From contig BPQB01000002.1 of NCBI GenBank assembly GCA_019973155.2, forward strand, positions 310,001 through 374,000: 64,000 bases of DNA, in the 5' to 3' direction. Positions 55,653 through 64,000 of this stretch are shown piece by piece. This DNA is from Phanerochaete sordida (lineage: Eukaryota; Basidiomycota; Agaricomycetes; Polyporales; Phanerochaetaceae). Position 1 is the stretch's first letter, and each line of letters begins with the position of its first letter. Under the pieces are notes generated by a model. That model was not told where the DNA came from. It saw only the letters and a program-made list of their open reading frames with translations, and ran no database searches. The position numbers and the translations under genes are program-made.

Positions 55653-57793
55653 ATGGTGAACTTGCCGTTCGCACGCAGCCAGCGCCGCGCCACTGTACCC
55701 GCTGAGACTGCAGACGGGCTCGACATTGCCGCTGCGGCTCACGTGGGGCAGCCGGAGGAGCTTACGCTCTGGCAGCGCCTGACGACCGTGAGGATCAACC
55801 CTGTCAACAACAAGTGCACGACGCTGCCCATCCTCAAGTTGAACAACCCGTACTCGATCAACTTTCATCTGTACGTCTATCTTGCACTACCCATCCGATA
55901 TGGATCATTGAAACCACCTCTTTGTAGGTCATGGCTCGGCTTCTGGGTGGCATTGTGAGTGCCAGTGGGCGCAAGACTGATACCAGCTCTTATCTCTGAC
56001 CACCGCGTCATGCCAGCCTTTCCTGGTTCGCGTTCTCACCCCTCATCCCAGAGGCAGTGAAGACCGACCTCAAGCTCACCCAACAGCAGATAGGTCAGAT
56101 GCACCATGTCCCCGGGACGCTCGGAGTCGTTGCTAACCCAGGCTGCTGTAGGAAACTCGAACATCGTCTCCCTATGCTCGACCCTCCTCGTGCGCGTCAT
56201 AGTCGGCCCTCTCGTCGATCGTACGTACACACCCGCCCACCCGGCCTTCTACGCACGAACCTGACCGCGTCCGCCTGCGTCGCAGGGTACGGCCCCCGCA
56301 AGGTGATGGCCGGGCTGCTTATCGTCGGCGCGATCCCCTCGGGGCTCGCAGGCACCGTCTCGAGCGCGCACGGACTCTACGTCATCCGCTTCTTCATCGG
56401 TGCGCGCCGTCCCTGTCCTATCCCTGGCCCCGGGCGCTAGCCCCGTGCTCACGCCCCTCACGCTCTGATTTCCAGGCATCCTCGGCGGGACGTTCGTGCC
56501 GTGCCAGGCGTGGACGACCGCGTTCTACGACACGGCCGTCGTCGGCCGCGCGAACGCGCTCGTCGCCGGCTGGGGCAACTCGGGCGGCGGCTTCACGTTC
56601 ATCATCATGGTCGCGCTCTACGACCGCCTGCGCAGCGACGGGCTCAGCCCGCACTCCGCGTGGCGAGGTGCGCCCTGCCCGTTCCGCTCACGAGTGCCGC
56701 CGCTGACGGAGAGACAGCGGCGTTCGCGATCGTGCCCGTGCCCATCCTGTTCTTCGTCGCGCTCCTCACGCTGCTCGTCGGCACGGACCACCCGAACGGC
56801 AAGTGGGCGGACCGCCACAAGGTGCCCATGGCGCTGCCGCACGACGGCGCTGCCGACGGCTCGTCGCGCGCGAGCGGCGACATCGAGGTCGCAGAACGCA
56901 AGGTCGAGGCACCAACTGAAAAGATCGAGCGCGAGAAGGACCCTGTCAACGTCGAAGTCGCGTCCGTCATGCCGTCTCGTACGTCGCCATCTCCCGTCAC
57001 TGTGGTGCTGGACAGTACTCATACGTGCTGCAGGACCCGCGTCCGTCCGCCAGGACAGCGTGCCGCTGACGTGGAAGCTCGCGATGGACGTCGTGCTCAA
57101 CCCGCTCACCTGGCTGCCGGCGCTCGCGTACATGAGCTCCTTCGGCTACGAGCTCGCGATCGACGCGAACCTCGCGAACGTCTACTTCGGGCTGTACAAC
57201 AAGACGAAGGGCTTCGGCCAGACGCGCTGCGGCTACGTGCGTCCCCGCTCCGCCGCGCCCTCCCCGCCGCTGACCGCCCGCCGCAGATCGCGAGCATCTT
57301 CGGGCTGCTGAACGTCTTCACGCGCCCGTTCGGCGGCTACCTCGGCGACGCCGTGTACCGCTGGTGGGGCGTGCCGGGCAAGAAGTACCTCGTGCTCGCG
57401 CTGGGGCTGCTGCAGGGCGCGATGTCGCTCGCGTGGGGGCTGTACCTCGACCGGCACCACGCGTCGCTCGGCGTCGTGATCTGGCTCATGGTGCTCACGG
57501 CGACGGTCGACGAGATCGGGAACGGCGCGAACTTCGCGCTCGTGCCGCACTGCAACCCGCACAGCAACGGCCTCATGACCGGCATCGTCGGCGCGCTCGG
57601 CAACCTCGGTGGGGTCTGGTTCGCGCTCGTGTTCCGCTTCCAGCCTGCGCCGTTCGGGAAGGCGTTCTGGATCTCGGGCATCGTCGTCATGGTGCGTGCT
57701 GCCGCTACTTTTGCTGCGAAGTACACGTGCTAATCTGGTCTTGCGAAGATTACGAGTGTTTTGCTGGTGGTCATCCGTGTTCCGCGGAAGTAA
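55653..57793 (+). CDS. nrtA: High-affinity nitrate transporter (MFS, NNP family)
   Basis: Proton-coupled nitrate/nitrite uptake at the plasma membrane. ATG 55653 in caccatggtg. N-terminal tail with [18 protein letters not shown]; helices including SWLGFWVA and [20 protein letters not shown]; the MFS loop [19 protein letters not shown]; nitrate signature 1 in [14 protein letters not shown]; a long hydrophilic loop after helix 6 ([20 protein letters not shown] and a charged run), typical of fungal NrtA/CrnA; second half with [19 protein letters not shown] and [11 protein letters not shown]; nitrate signature 2 in [16 protein letters not shown]. The last intron (gtgcgt at about 57691 to gcgaag) replaces the read-through end and gives [14 protein letters not shown], stop 57791-57793. 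At least seven introns. Confidence 0.94.
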
Positions 57794-58035
57794 CGCTCGA
57801 ACACTTAGGGCGCCGCTTCAAAAGGCAACTCTTGGATCACGGACAGTCGAAGCAGGCATCTTTCTACTCAAAATCTTTTCATCGGGTGATTTCTTGCGGA
57901 ATGTATGTGATCTCTGGACTAGAATACAGCACTGAGGGGCCGCTGCCAGCCGGACTGTGGTAAGCGCTCCCTTCGTGGCGTAAGCGTGGGAATGCCAGCG
58001 CAGGAGACCGCCATCGCCAGCGGGCTGCAACGGGC

Positions 58036-59629
58036 TCACTGACGCACAAGGGAGACTCTGGCGCGGGGAAAGGCTTCTGCGAGAAACTGCGAGCTCTTGG
58101 CGTCCAAGGAGCCGCCCGTAGCGTCGATACACAGAGTGAGCGTCCGCACCGATGCAGACCGTGCGGGCGGAGTGGCTGGCGGCGCGTCGAGATCCGAAAT
58201 GCAGCGAGGATATTGACGGGCGCGAGCGCGCAGTTGGATTGAGATGCCCAACCTCGAGAGGCTCGGGCAGTGTACGGCGAAGGGTAGCAAGTCTTGCGCA
58301 AAGATGAGCGGCCGGCTTGGCCGGCGCGCGCGCTCGAGGGGAGACCAGGGCATAGTGCCCAGTGAGAGCCGCTCGATGCGAGGAAGGCCCTTTGCGACCT
58401 CCTCGACGTCTGCCGGCCCAAGGGAGACGTCTAGGCACGCCAGTTCGAGCTTTAGTAGTCGGCGCAGGCGAAACAACGGGACGAGAGCGTCCAGCCCTAC
58501 TGTCTCCTGAGACCTGTTGAAGGCTGCGTGGGCGGTGGCAGCGGATACGCTGAGCGATTCGAGCGTGTAGATGAGGGCTATGGATTCGAAGAGCTCTTGC
58601 ACCGTGCATGCGTCCGCCGGAAGGGGCGAAGCAAATAGAGCGAGGTGAAGTGCGAGGAGGCGGGGTATATGGGGGTGCATTTTTCGGAGGAAACGGATGA
58701 AATACCATCGCTCTGTTGCTGGAGCGCGGAGAGAGAGCTCAGATAGGGTCCTGAACTCGCCTTCGAAGTCGACATCTTTGTGCTTGGCGTCGGAAGAGTC
58801 GAGAGCGAGGTCTAAGCGTCGGAGACACGGTAGCATGGCAAGGGCACGCAGGCCATCTCGACAGAGACCGTTGATGGTAATGGATGTGGCTCCTGAGAGC
58901 TTTCCTGAGCTGTGAAGCTCGTGAAAAGCGACCTTCATGTCTGGGAGGAGTGAGACATAATCTTCGTCTGAGCCTAAGAAGTGCGGTACGATGATGAGCT
59001 GGCGCAGACATGGAAGATCCAGCGTGTTCAGGAGCGTCAGGAGTCGTAGATAGCCGGAAGCTGTGGAGCAAGACCACCGGAGACGTACGAGAGTCTTGGG
59101 CAAGAACAGTCTCGCAACGGGAAGAAGATTGGCGGGTATGTCGCTTGTGGAGCTCAGGCAAGTGAGCGATGGGAGTGGGTCGACGGTGGGGCAATGCTGG
59201 AGCGTGTCGAAGCAAGACTGGTGCAGCACATATCTCCCTAAGTTGATGGGCATCTCCAGTGCTTTGACTCGAGACGCGTGGTGCTGAAAACGAGCCCACT
59301 CATGGGGAAGTGGGACCGAGACGAAGGTCTGCAATATGACACGGTGCCGTTGTGAATCAGATCTGGCCATCGCAAGCGGCATCGTGTAGGCTCACTAGGA
59401 AAGGTCTGCCCCACCCGTTTTCATCGGGTGTCCTCTCAACTGTCCACGTATGTCTCGGGAGGCAGCGAAGGAGTGGGCTGATATCCCACAGGTCGTCCCA
59501 GATTCGGTTCATCGCCGGCTCGTAGAAGCTCCAGCAGACAAGAGAGACATCGACCATCTCCTGGTGACATACCGACAAGTGAGAGACGATCTCTTCAACC
59601 AGCTCTGAAACAAGTAGGCAGTGGTGCAT
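58036..59629 (-). CDS. F-box / leucine-rich-repeat-like protein 1
   Basis: Substrate-adaptor type protein of SCF ubiquitin ligases (inferred from the F-box). Start 59629: MHHCLLVSELVEEIVSHLSV begins the F-box helix, followed by VCWSFYEPAMNRIWDDLWDI. An intron from gtgagc (about 59396) to attgcag (about 59334) joins to TFVSVPLPHEWARFQHHASR. The rest is a degenerate leucine-rich solenoid (LRLLTLLNTLDLPCLRQLII, MLPCLRRLDLALDSSDAK, LRRLLKLELACLDVSLGPAD, LPFAVHCPSLSRLGISIQLR), ending SSQFLAEAFPRARVSLVRQ. No target can be inferred. Tandem paralogue of the gene at 60116. Confidence 0.83.
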
Positions 59630-60030
59630 GGTGGTAGTCGACAAGATAGACCAGGCCTTCATGCGCACGCGTCGGTGACGACTCCGGGGAGACGCCGTTG
59701 GCCATTGCACGACCGGAGTGAGCGACGACGAGCCTCCGCTAGCGGCTTTATGAAAATGACTGAAGAAGGAGGGCGGCTAATATTTTGCACGACGGTACAA
59801 TTTGTGGCGTTCAGAGGATATGGGGACGAGGTCTACAACACACAGAGAAAGCACCACTCTACCGCAGTCACCCGAGAATCTGCTTGTCCCTACCCACGTA
59901 GCCACTCCCCCAGCGATAGCAAATCTTCGCAAACTACTCCGTCACACCACCCAGAACATTACTTCGCTCGACTTGGAGGAGATATCCCGCGAGGTCCGAG
60001 TCCTCCACCACGAGGCATGGTGCGACGACT
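59630..60030. other. Spacer between the two F-box paralogues
   Basis: 400 nt, no supported exon; holds the promoter of F-box gene 1 and the 3' flank of F-box gene 2. Confidence 0.4.
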
Positions 60031-60115
60031 TTAGACGTGTACGAGGTTGATTGAAGCGCGAGGAAAGATTTCTGCGACGAACTGAGAGCTTGCGGAGTCT
60101 AGGGAGCCGACCGAA

Positions 60116-61636
60116 CTATTGATACGCAAGACGAGCTTCTCCATCGACTTGGATTGTGTGCGGGGAGGGGCGCTCGATATGTCGGGATTTGAGAGTACGC
60201 CATGCGATGCGTGGACACGATTGTCGACTGGAATGCCGATTATTCGGAGGTGAGGGCAATGCGTAGGCAAAGGGTAGCAGATTTGGGGTGGAGATGAGCG
60301 GCCAGGAAAGCCGAGGCCGACGGGGGTACCAGGATGAGCACCCTAGGAGGAGCCGCTCCATTCGAGGAAAGCCCTTCGCAACCTGCTCGATATCTGCCGG
60401 CGCGAGGGCGACGTCCATATACATCAGGTATAGTTCTCGCAGACGAGGAAGACCAAATAGAGGGATGAGCATATCTAGACTCAGAGTCTCGCCCGCGATG
60501 GTTTGCGCAGCTTGCGGAGAGCTGCGGTGCAAGCTAAGGGATTCGAGTGTGGGAATAGATGCGACACGTTCGAAAAGCTCTTGCAGCGTGCATGCCTCTG
60601 TCTCATCTGATGGATCGCCAGCCAGAGAGGGGCAAGAATGCAGCGCGAGGTTGAGTTCGCGTAGAGAGGGCAAGTGCAGGCGCAGAGTTTGGAGGCAACG
60701 GATCAGGAGCCTGGGCTTTGTCGACAGAGAGCTCAGACAGAGTTCGCTGAGAACCGGAAATCCGCACTGGAAGGTGAGGCTCGCGCTGTCGGCAGGTATG
60801 TCGAAGGTGTCGAGGAAGAGTTCTAGGCATTGGAGAAGAGGCAAGGTAGCGGCCGCGCGCCATCCGTCCCGGCAAAGGCTAGCAATGCACAGCGACTTGA
60901 TGGTATGTAGCCTTCCCGACAGGTGCAGCTCGCGGAAAGCCGCCTTCGTCTCCGGTAGAAACAGGCCGAGGTCTTCGTCAGAGTCCCAGAAGCGAGTAAT
61001 GATCGTGAGCTGATGGAGACGAGGCAGATCCAGGGTGTTGAGGAGCTTTAGCAGCCGTAGGTAACTAGCAGCCGTGGGGCACGACCAAGTGATGTCTACG
61101 AGGGTGCTGGGAAAGAAAATCTTCGCGGCAGGGAGAAAACTGACAGGGATGTCGCTCATGGAATTGAGGCGGGTCACCAATGGGAATGGGTGGAGGATGG
61201 GACAATTCTGGAGTGTGTTGAAGCAAGATTCGTGCAGAATGTATATTCCGTGGACGATAGGCATATCCAGCACTCGGACTCGAGCCGCATGGTGCTGAAA
61301 ACGAGACCACTCATGAGGAAGGGGGACCGAGACGAAGGTCTGCAATGACGCGATGTCGACGCATATCAGACCTGGACATCGCACAAAATACTGTAGACTC
61401 ACTAGCACAGGTGTCTCCCGCGTACTTTCATCGCGTCTCCCCTCAACCTTCCACGTATGTCTGGGGAGGCAGCGAAGGAGCGGGCTGATATCCCATAGGT
61501 AACCCCAGATTCGGTTCATCACCGGCTCGTAGAAGCTCCAGCAGACAAGAGAGGCATCAACCATCTCCTTGTGGCAGACCGACAAGTGAGAGACGATTGC
61601 TTCAAGCAGCTCCAAGACGAGTAGGCAGTGGTGCAT
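60116..61636 (-). CDS. F-box / leucine-rich-repeat-like protein 2, C-terminus frameshifted
   Basis: Start 61636, MHHCLLVLELLEAIVSHLSV, equals the start of F-box gene 1. The corresponding intron (gtgagtctac to attgcag, about 61400-61338) contains no stop. The solenoid matches gene 1 block for block (SLQTFVSVPLPHEWSRFQHH, LKLLNTLDLPRLHQLTIITR, LRELYLMYMDVALAPADIEQ) up to LISTPNLLPFAYALP at about 60255. From there gene 1's C-terminus aligns only with the neighbouring frame, which stays open to 60031 and ends SSQFVAEIFPRASINLVHV. The frame used here runs into unrelated residues and stops at 60116. Either a one-base insertion in this paralogue or a sequence error; the protein may still fold without its last 60-70 residues. 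Confidence 0.75.
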   Translation of the reverse strand: MHHCLLVLELLEAIVSHLSVCHKEMVDASLVCWSFYEPVMNRIWGYLWDISPLLRCLPRHTWKVEGRRDESTRETPVLVSLQYFVRCPGLICVDIASLQTFVSVPLPHEWSRFQHHAARVRVLDMPIVHGIYILHESCFNTLQNCPILHPFPLVTRLNSMSDIPVSFLPAAKIFFPSTLVDITWSCPTAASYLRLLKLLNTLDLPRLHQLTIITRFWDSDEDLGLFLPETKAAFRELHLSGRLHTIKSLCIASLCRDGWRAAATLPLLQCLELFLDTFDIPADSASLTFQCGFPVLSELCLSSLSTKPRLLIRCLQTLRLHLPSLRELNLALHSCPSLAGDPSDETEACTLQELFERVASIPTLESLSLHRSSPQAAQTIAGETLSLDMLIPLFGLPRLRELYLMYMDVALAPADIEQVAKGFPRMERLLLGCSSWYPRRPRLSWPLISTPNLLPFAYALPSPPNNRHSSRQSCPRIAWRTLKSRHIERPSPHTIQVDGEARLAYQ

Positions 61637-61852
61637 GGTGGTAGTCGAGAAGATGGACCAAAGTCTCACGCGTACGGGCGCGTCGGCGACAGACCCGAAC
61701 TCTAGGAGACGCCCATGGCCTCTACTTGCCGAACACCACCATGGTCCGTGGAGGCCATAGCCCATGTATTCATCAGAATCATCGCATTCAACGCAAAATT
61801 CATAGGGTACCTGTGCTAAGGTCATCGTCTACGGCCAGGAGGTGACTCGAGT

Positions 61853-63215
61853 CTATGGGGGTTGAACAGTTGCAATCGCAGCGTTTAAAGGAACATTGGA
61901 ATCGATAGGGTGTTCGTTCGAGAACGCTAACTTTGTCTCTGGACGGAAAATAAGACAGTGCGTCGACCCTCCAAAATGGAACATCCCAAGCTGATCCCCC
62001 TTTTGCAGCTTGTCGCCGCTTTTGACGGTGATCTCGCACGTCGAGACCTCCGCCATGCCGACCGCGAGGAAGCACATGAGCCCGATGTCGGGGTTGTCCG
62101 CCTGGATGAATACCATCGCGCGCGTCGCGACACAGGCGATGAACGCCTGCGAGAGCATCTGCGCGACGGGGTCGGGCTCGTTCGGGAGGACGACGGCGGG
62201 CGACGACGCATAGTACGCGCCAGGCACGGCGGCCGTGCGCACGACCGTGCCGCGCACCGGGCTGTGCCAGCGGTGGTAGCTCGTCGCGCTCAGGAACGCC
62301 TGGTACACGGTCCCGCCCGCGAACGCGCCGGCCAGCGCGTCGTCGGCGAGCATGTGTGTGAGCGAGTACGGCGCGCCCTTGAGCCAGAACGTGTCCGAGG
62401 CCTTCACGCCCGACGCGATGCGGTACACGGTCGACTCGCACGCGTTCGTGATGACGGCGTCGTCGTCTGGGGCCGCGACGGGGCGCACGCCGGGGCGGAA
62501 GACGCGGGTGAAGAAGTCGTCCCAGGAGGCGAAGCCGTGGTACTCTTTGGCGGGATCGCAGACGAAGGTCTCCGCAAAGTTGGGCATCTTCTCGCTCGCT
62601 TTGGGGCCGAACCAGCCATCATCGCTGGCGGTCAGGACGCATCGAGACTCAGGGCAGGTGAGGAAGGCCGCCCAGACGTCAAACATCCGCTTGAACATCG
62701 AGTTTACTCGAGGATTGGTGAACATTGCCTGTCCCGCAGGCGTCCCCATCGGCCAGTTGAGGACAGCGTTGATGGGGAAGGCGACAAATGCGTTGTCCTC
62801 AAATGCCGGCGCGGTGGTGAGGACGTGGTCGAAGAGCTTGAGCATGAGCTTGTAATCCCTGATCTGCGACTATGAGTCTCCCGAATATCGTAGAATTTTA
62901 AGCCGGGGATGTTCTTTACCTGAGGTCTTCCTACAGGATCCTTGTCGTAAGGCGCCCCCTCCGGAATTTGCTCGAACATTTGATGAAATCCCATGTAGAT
63001 GACTGGGTCGCCCTCGATGAAGTGCTGAAACTCTTGGATGACTGGGTGCAAGGCGACGTTGCTGCGGTCCTGGTGTTCGACAAGCGAGATCTTCCTATCG
63101 AGCCAGCGCACGATGATCTCGGCATTGTCGGGCAGCCAGCCACCAATGCGACGGAACAGCCTCCAGCTGGAATGAGTGTCGCTCGTGCTACTGAGCTGCA
63201 GGTCCCATAAGTGTC
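61853..63215 (-). CDS. PsiD-like pyruvoyl-dependent decarboxylase (phosphatidylserine decarboxylase-related)
   Basis: Belongs to the soluble PSD-related branch that includes aromatic L-amino-acid decarboxylases such as PsiD. The upstream exon (about 63200-63150) reads SSWRLFRRIGGWLPDNAEII; then HPVIQEFQHFIEGDPVIYMG in the N-terminal PSDC-type domain. After an intron (about 62930-62855): YKLMLKLFDHVLTTAPAFED, GFASWDDFFTRVFRPGVRPV, LSATSYHRWHSPVRGTVVRT, and near the end MFHFGGSTHCLIF, where self-cleavage between Gly and Ser would create the pyruvoyl group. No membrane segment or mitochondrial presequence, unlike PSD1. The first coding exon is not identified, so the 5' limit is provisional. Substrate (tryptophan, tyrosine or phosphatidylserine) cannot be decided here. 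Confidence 0.82.
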
Positions 63216-64000
63216 AGCGAGAACGCGAGTAAAGACGACGTACGGCCATTACAGCGCGCCGACTGCTGTCTGCGTCTGCCGTAGAGGGATTCAAAGGTCT
63301 AGGAGCGAAGGTCACAAGCCGCGAAATATATTACCGACAGCATTTTCGCTGTCAGCAGCGGGGCAGCTAAATGCCGTTTATATGAGTGAGCATCAGACAC
63401 GGCGCGGGAGCGTGTACTCACGTTACAGGTAATCAGCCTATGACCCTTGAAAGCATGACATTCGACGACGAAGCGCAGAGCCTTTCATGGCAACCCAAAC
63501 AGGAACGTTACGTCCGCGCACATGCATGTATAGTAAAATGCCCTCGTTCCGTCGACTAACTCCATCAAAGAAACAACACGCTATCCACGAAGTGAGATCA
63601 CATACGCAGTTTCGGAACGTACGGTGACGTGTTGGTGTGGGGCAACACCGGTATTATTCTCGCCACGCATGGCACTTGAACGGTGCCGGTCTTTGAGGCT
63701 GTGGCGGGCACTGATTTGCCGGCAGGGACGGTATTGAATGCAGCGCCACTTCGGGGCTGACATGGACAGGTCGCAGGTTCGGAAGCTCTGCGTGGTCAAG
63801 AGGTCAGATGATACACGACACGAGAGAAATCACTGCACATACACGTCCTAGCTCTGCATTCGTCAGAGCGGAAAGGGTAAGAGAAAATTCGGAGCGAGCG
63901 CCGTCACGAAATTAGTGGTTGGAGACCAAGACCACAGATCAAGATACGCGTCGTTTCCTGCCATAGCGGCATTCAACGGGTCATACTTTATGTTGGTATA
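63216..64000. other. Right flank, no assigned gene
   Basis: About 780 nt. Should contain the 5' exon and promoter of the PsiD-like gene; a minus-strand atgctgtcg followed by gtaata (about 63333-63341) is one candidate start/donor pair. Nothing else is supported. Confidence 0.3.

Noticed and set aside
57701..57733. Read-through end [11 protein letters not shown] for the nitrate transporter
   Set aside because: A gtgcgt donor at about 57691 and a gcgaag acceptor give [14 protein letters not shown], a hydrophobic final helix followed by a basic tail, as expected for the family.
63581..63799. Minus-strand frame of 72 codons near the right edge
   Set aside because: No motif and no splice link to the PsiD-like gene could be shown; left as flank.
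1..64000. Transposons, CRISPR arrays, rRNA
   Set aside because: No reverse transcriptase, transposase or integrase motif, no long terminal repeats, no regularly spaced repeats and no rRNA-like block were seen on either strand by reading alone.

Overview
The window is GC-rich eukaryotic nuclear DNA from a filamentous basidiomycete. Genes carry many short introns (about 50-60 nt, GT-AG, rarely GC-AG) and lie 0.2-1 kb apart on both strands. A cellulose-active AA9 monooxygenase with a CBM1 tail, expanded MYND-finger and F-box families, and a PsiD-like pyruvoyl decarboxylase together suggest a wood-decaying Agaricomycete, probably Polyporales. The order is an inference from gene content; no taxonomic marker is present. 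No tRNA, rRNA, CRISPR array or intact transposon was seen. Exon joins were worked out by hand from splice signals and reading phase, so multi-exon coordinates give the outer limits of each CDS.

Layout. 0-1.3 kb: 3' part of an AA9-CBM1 gene. 1.6-8.4 kb: two minus-strand genes, a MYND-finger protein and a large helical-bundle/EF-hand/twin ZZ-finger protein. 9.6-16.2 kb: cystathionine gamma-synthase (+), a single-pass membrane protein (-), a fusion of an unknown domain with eight WD40 repeats (+), and a decayed copy of the 3' end of the cystathionine gamma-synthase gene. 16.6-20.2 kb: divergent housekeeping pair RLI1/ABCE1 (-) and protein-L-isoaspartate methyltransferase (+). 20.7-31.3 kb: a plus-strand array of three MYND paralogues plus a MYND relic, with a small ET79-like beta-sandwich gene between them. 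32-44.5 kb: PB1-RGG protein, secreted GPI-type protein, a doubtful membrane-protein fragment, a galactonate-dehydratase-type enolase-superfamily enzyme, the p24 cargo receptor Erv25, a PPR protein and a single-pass membrane protein. 44.7-57.8 kb: a complete nitrate assimilation cluster. 58-63.2 kb: two tandem F-box/leucine-rich paralogues and a PsiD-like decarboxylase.

How the genes work together. The nitrate cluster is the one obvious pathway unit. The transporter imports nitrate, nitrate reductase makes nitrite, and nitrite reductase (with a fused Rieske domain) makes ammonium. Reductase and transporter share a divergent promoter containing several GATA-factor-type sites. The MYND array and the F-box pair are products of local duplication; two relics and one frameshifted paralogue show that the process is continuing.

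The least explained items are the MYND family (conserved N-terminal helical region, zinc finger split by a final intron), the EF-hand/ZZ protein, the N-terminal domain fused to the WD40 propeller, and the 2.8 kb gap at 24.5-27.3 kb that carries a strong TATA box but no clear gene.
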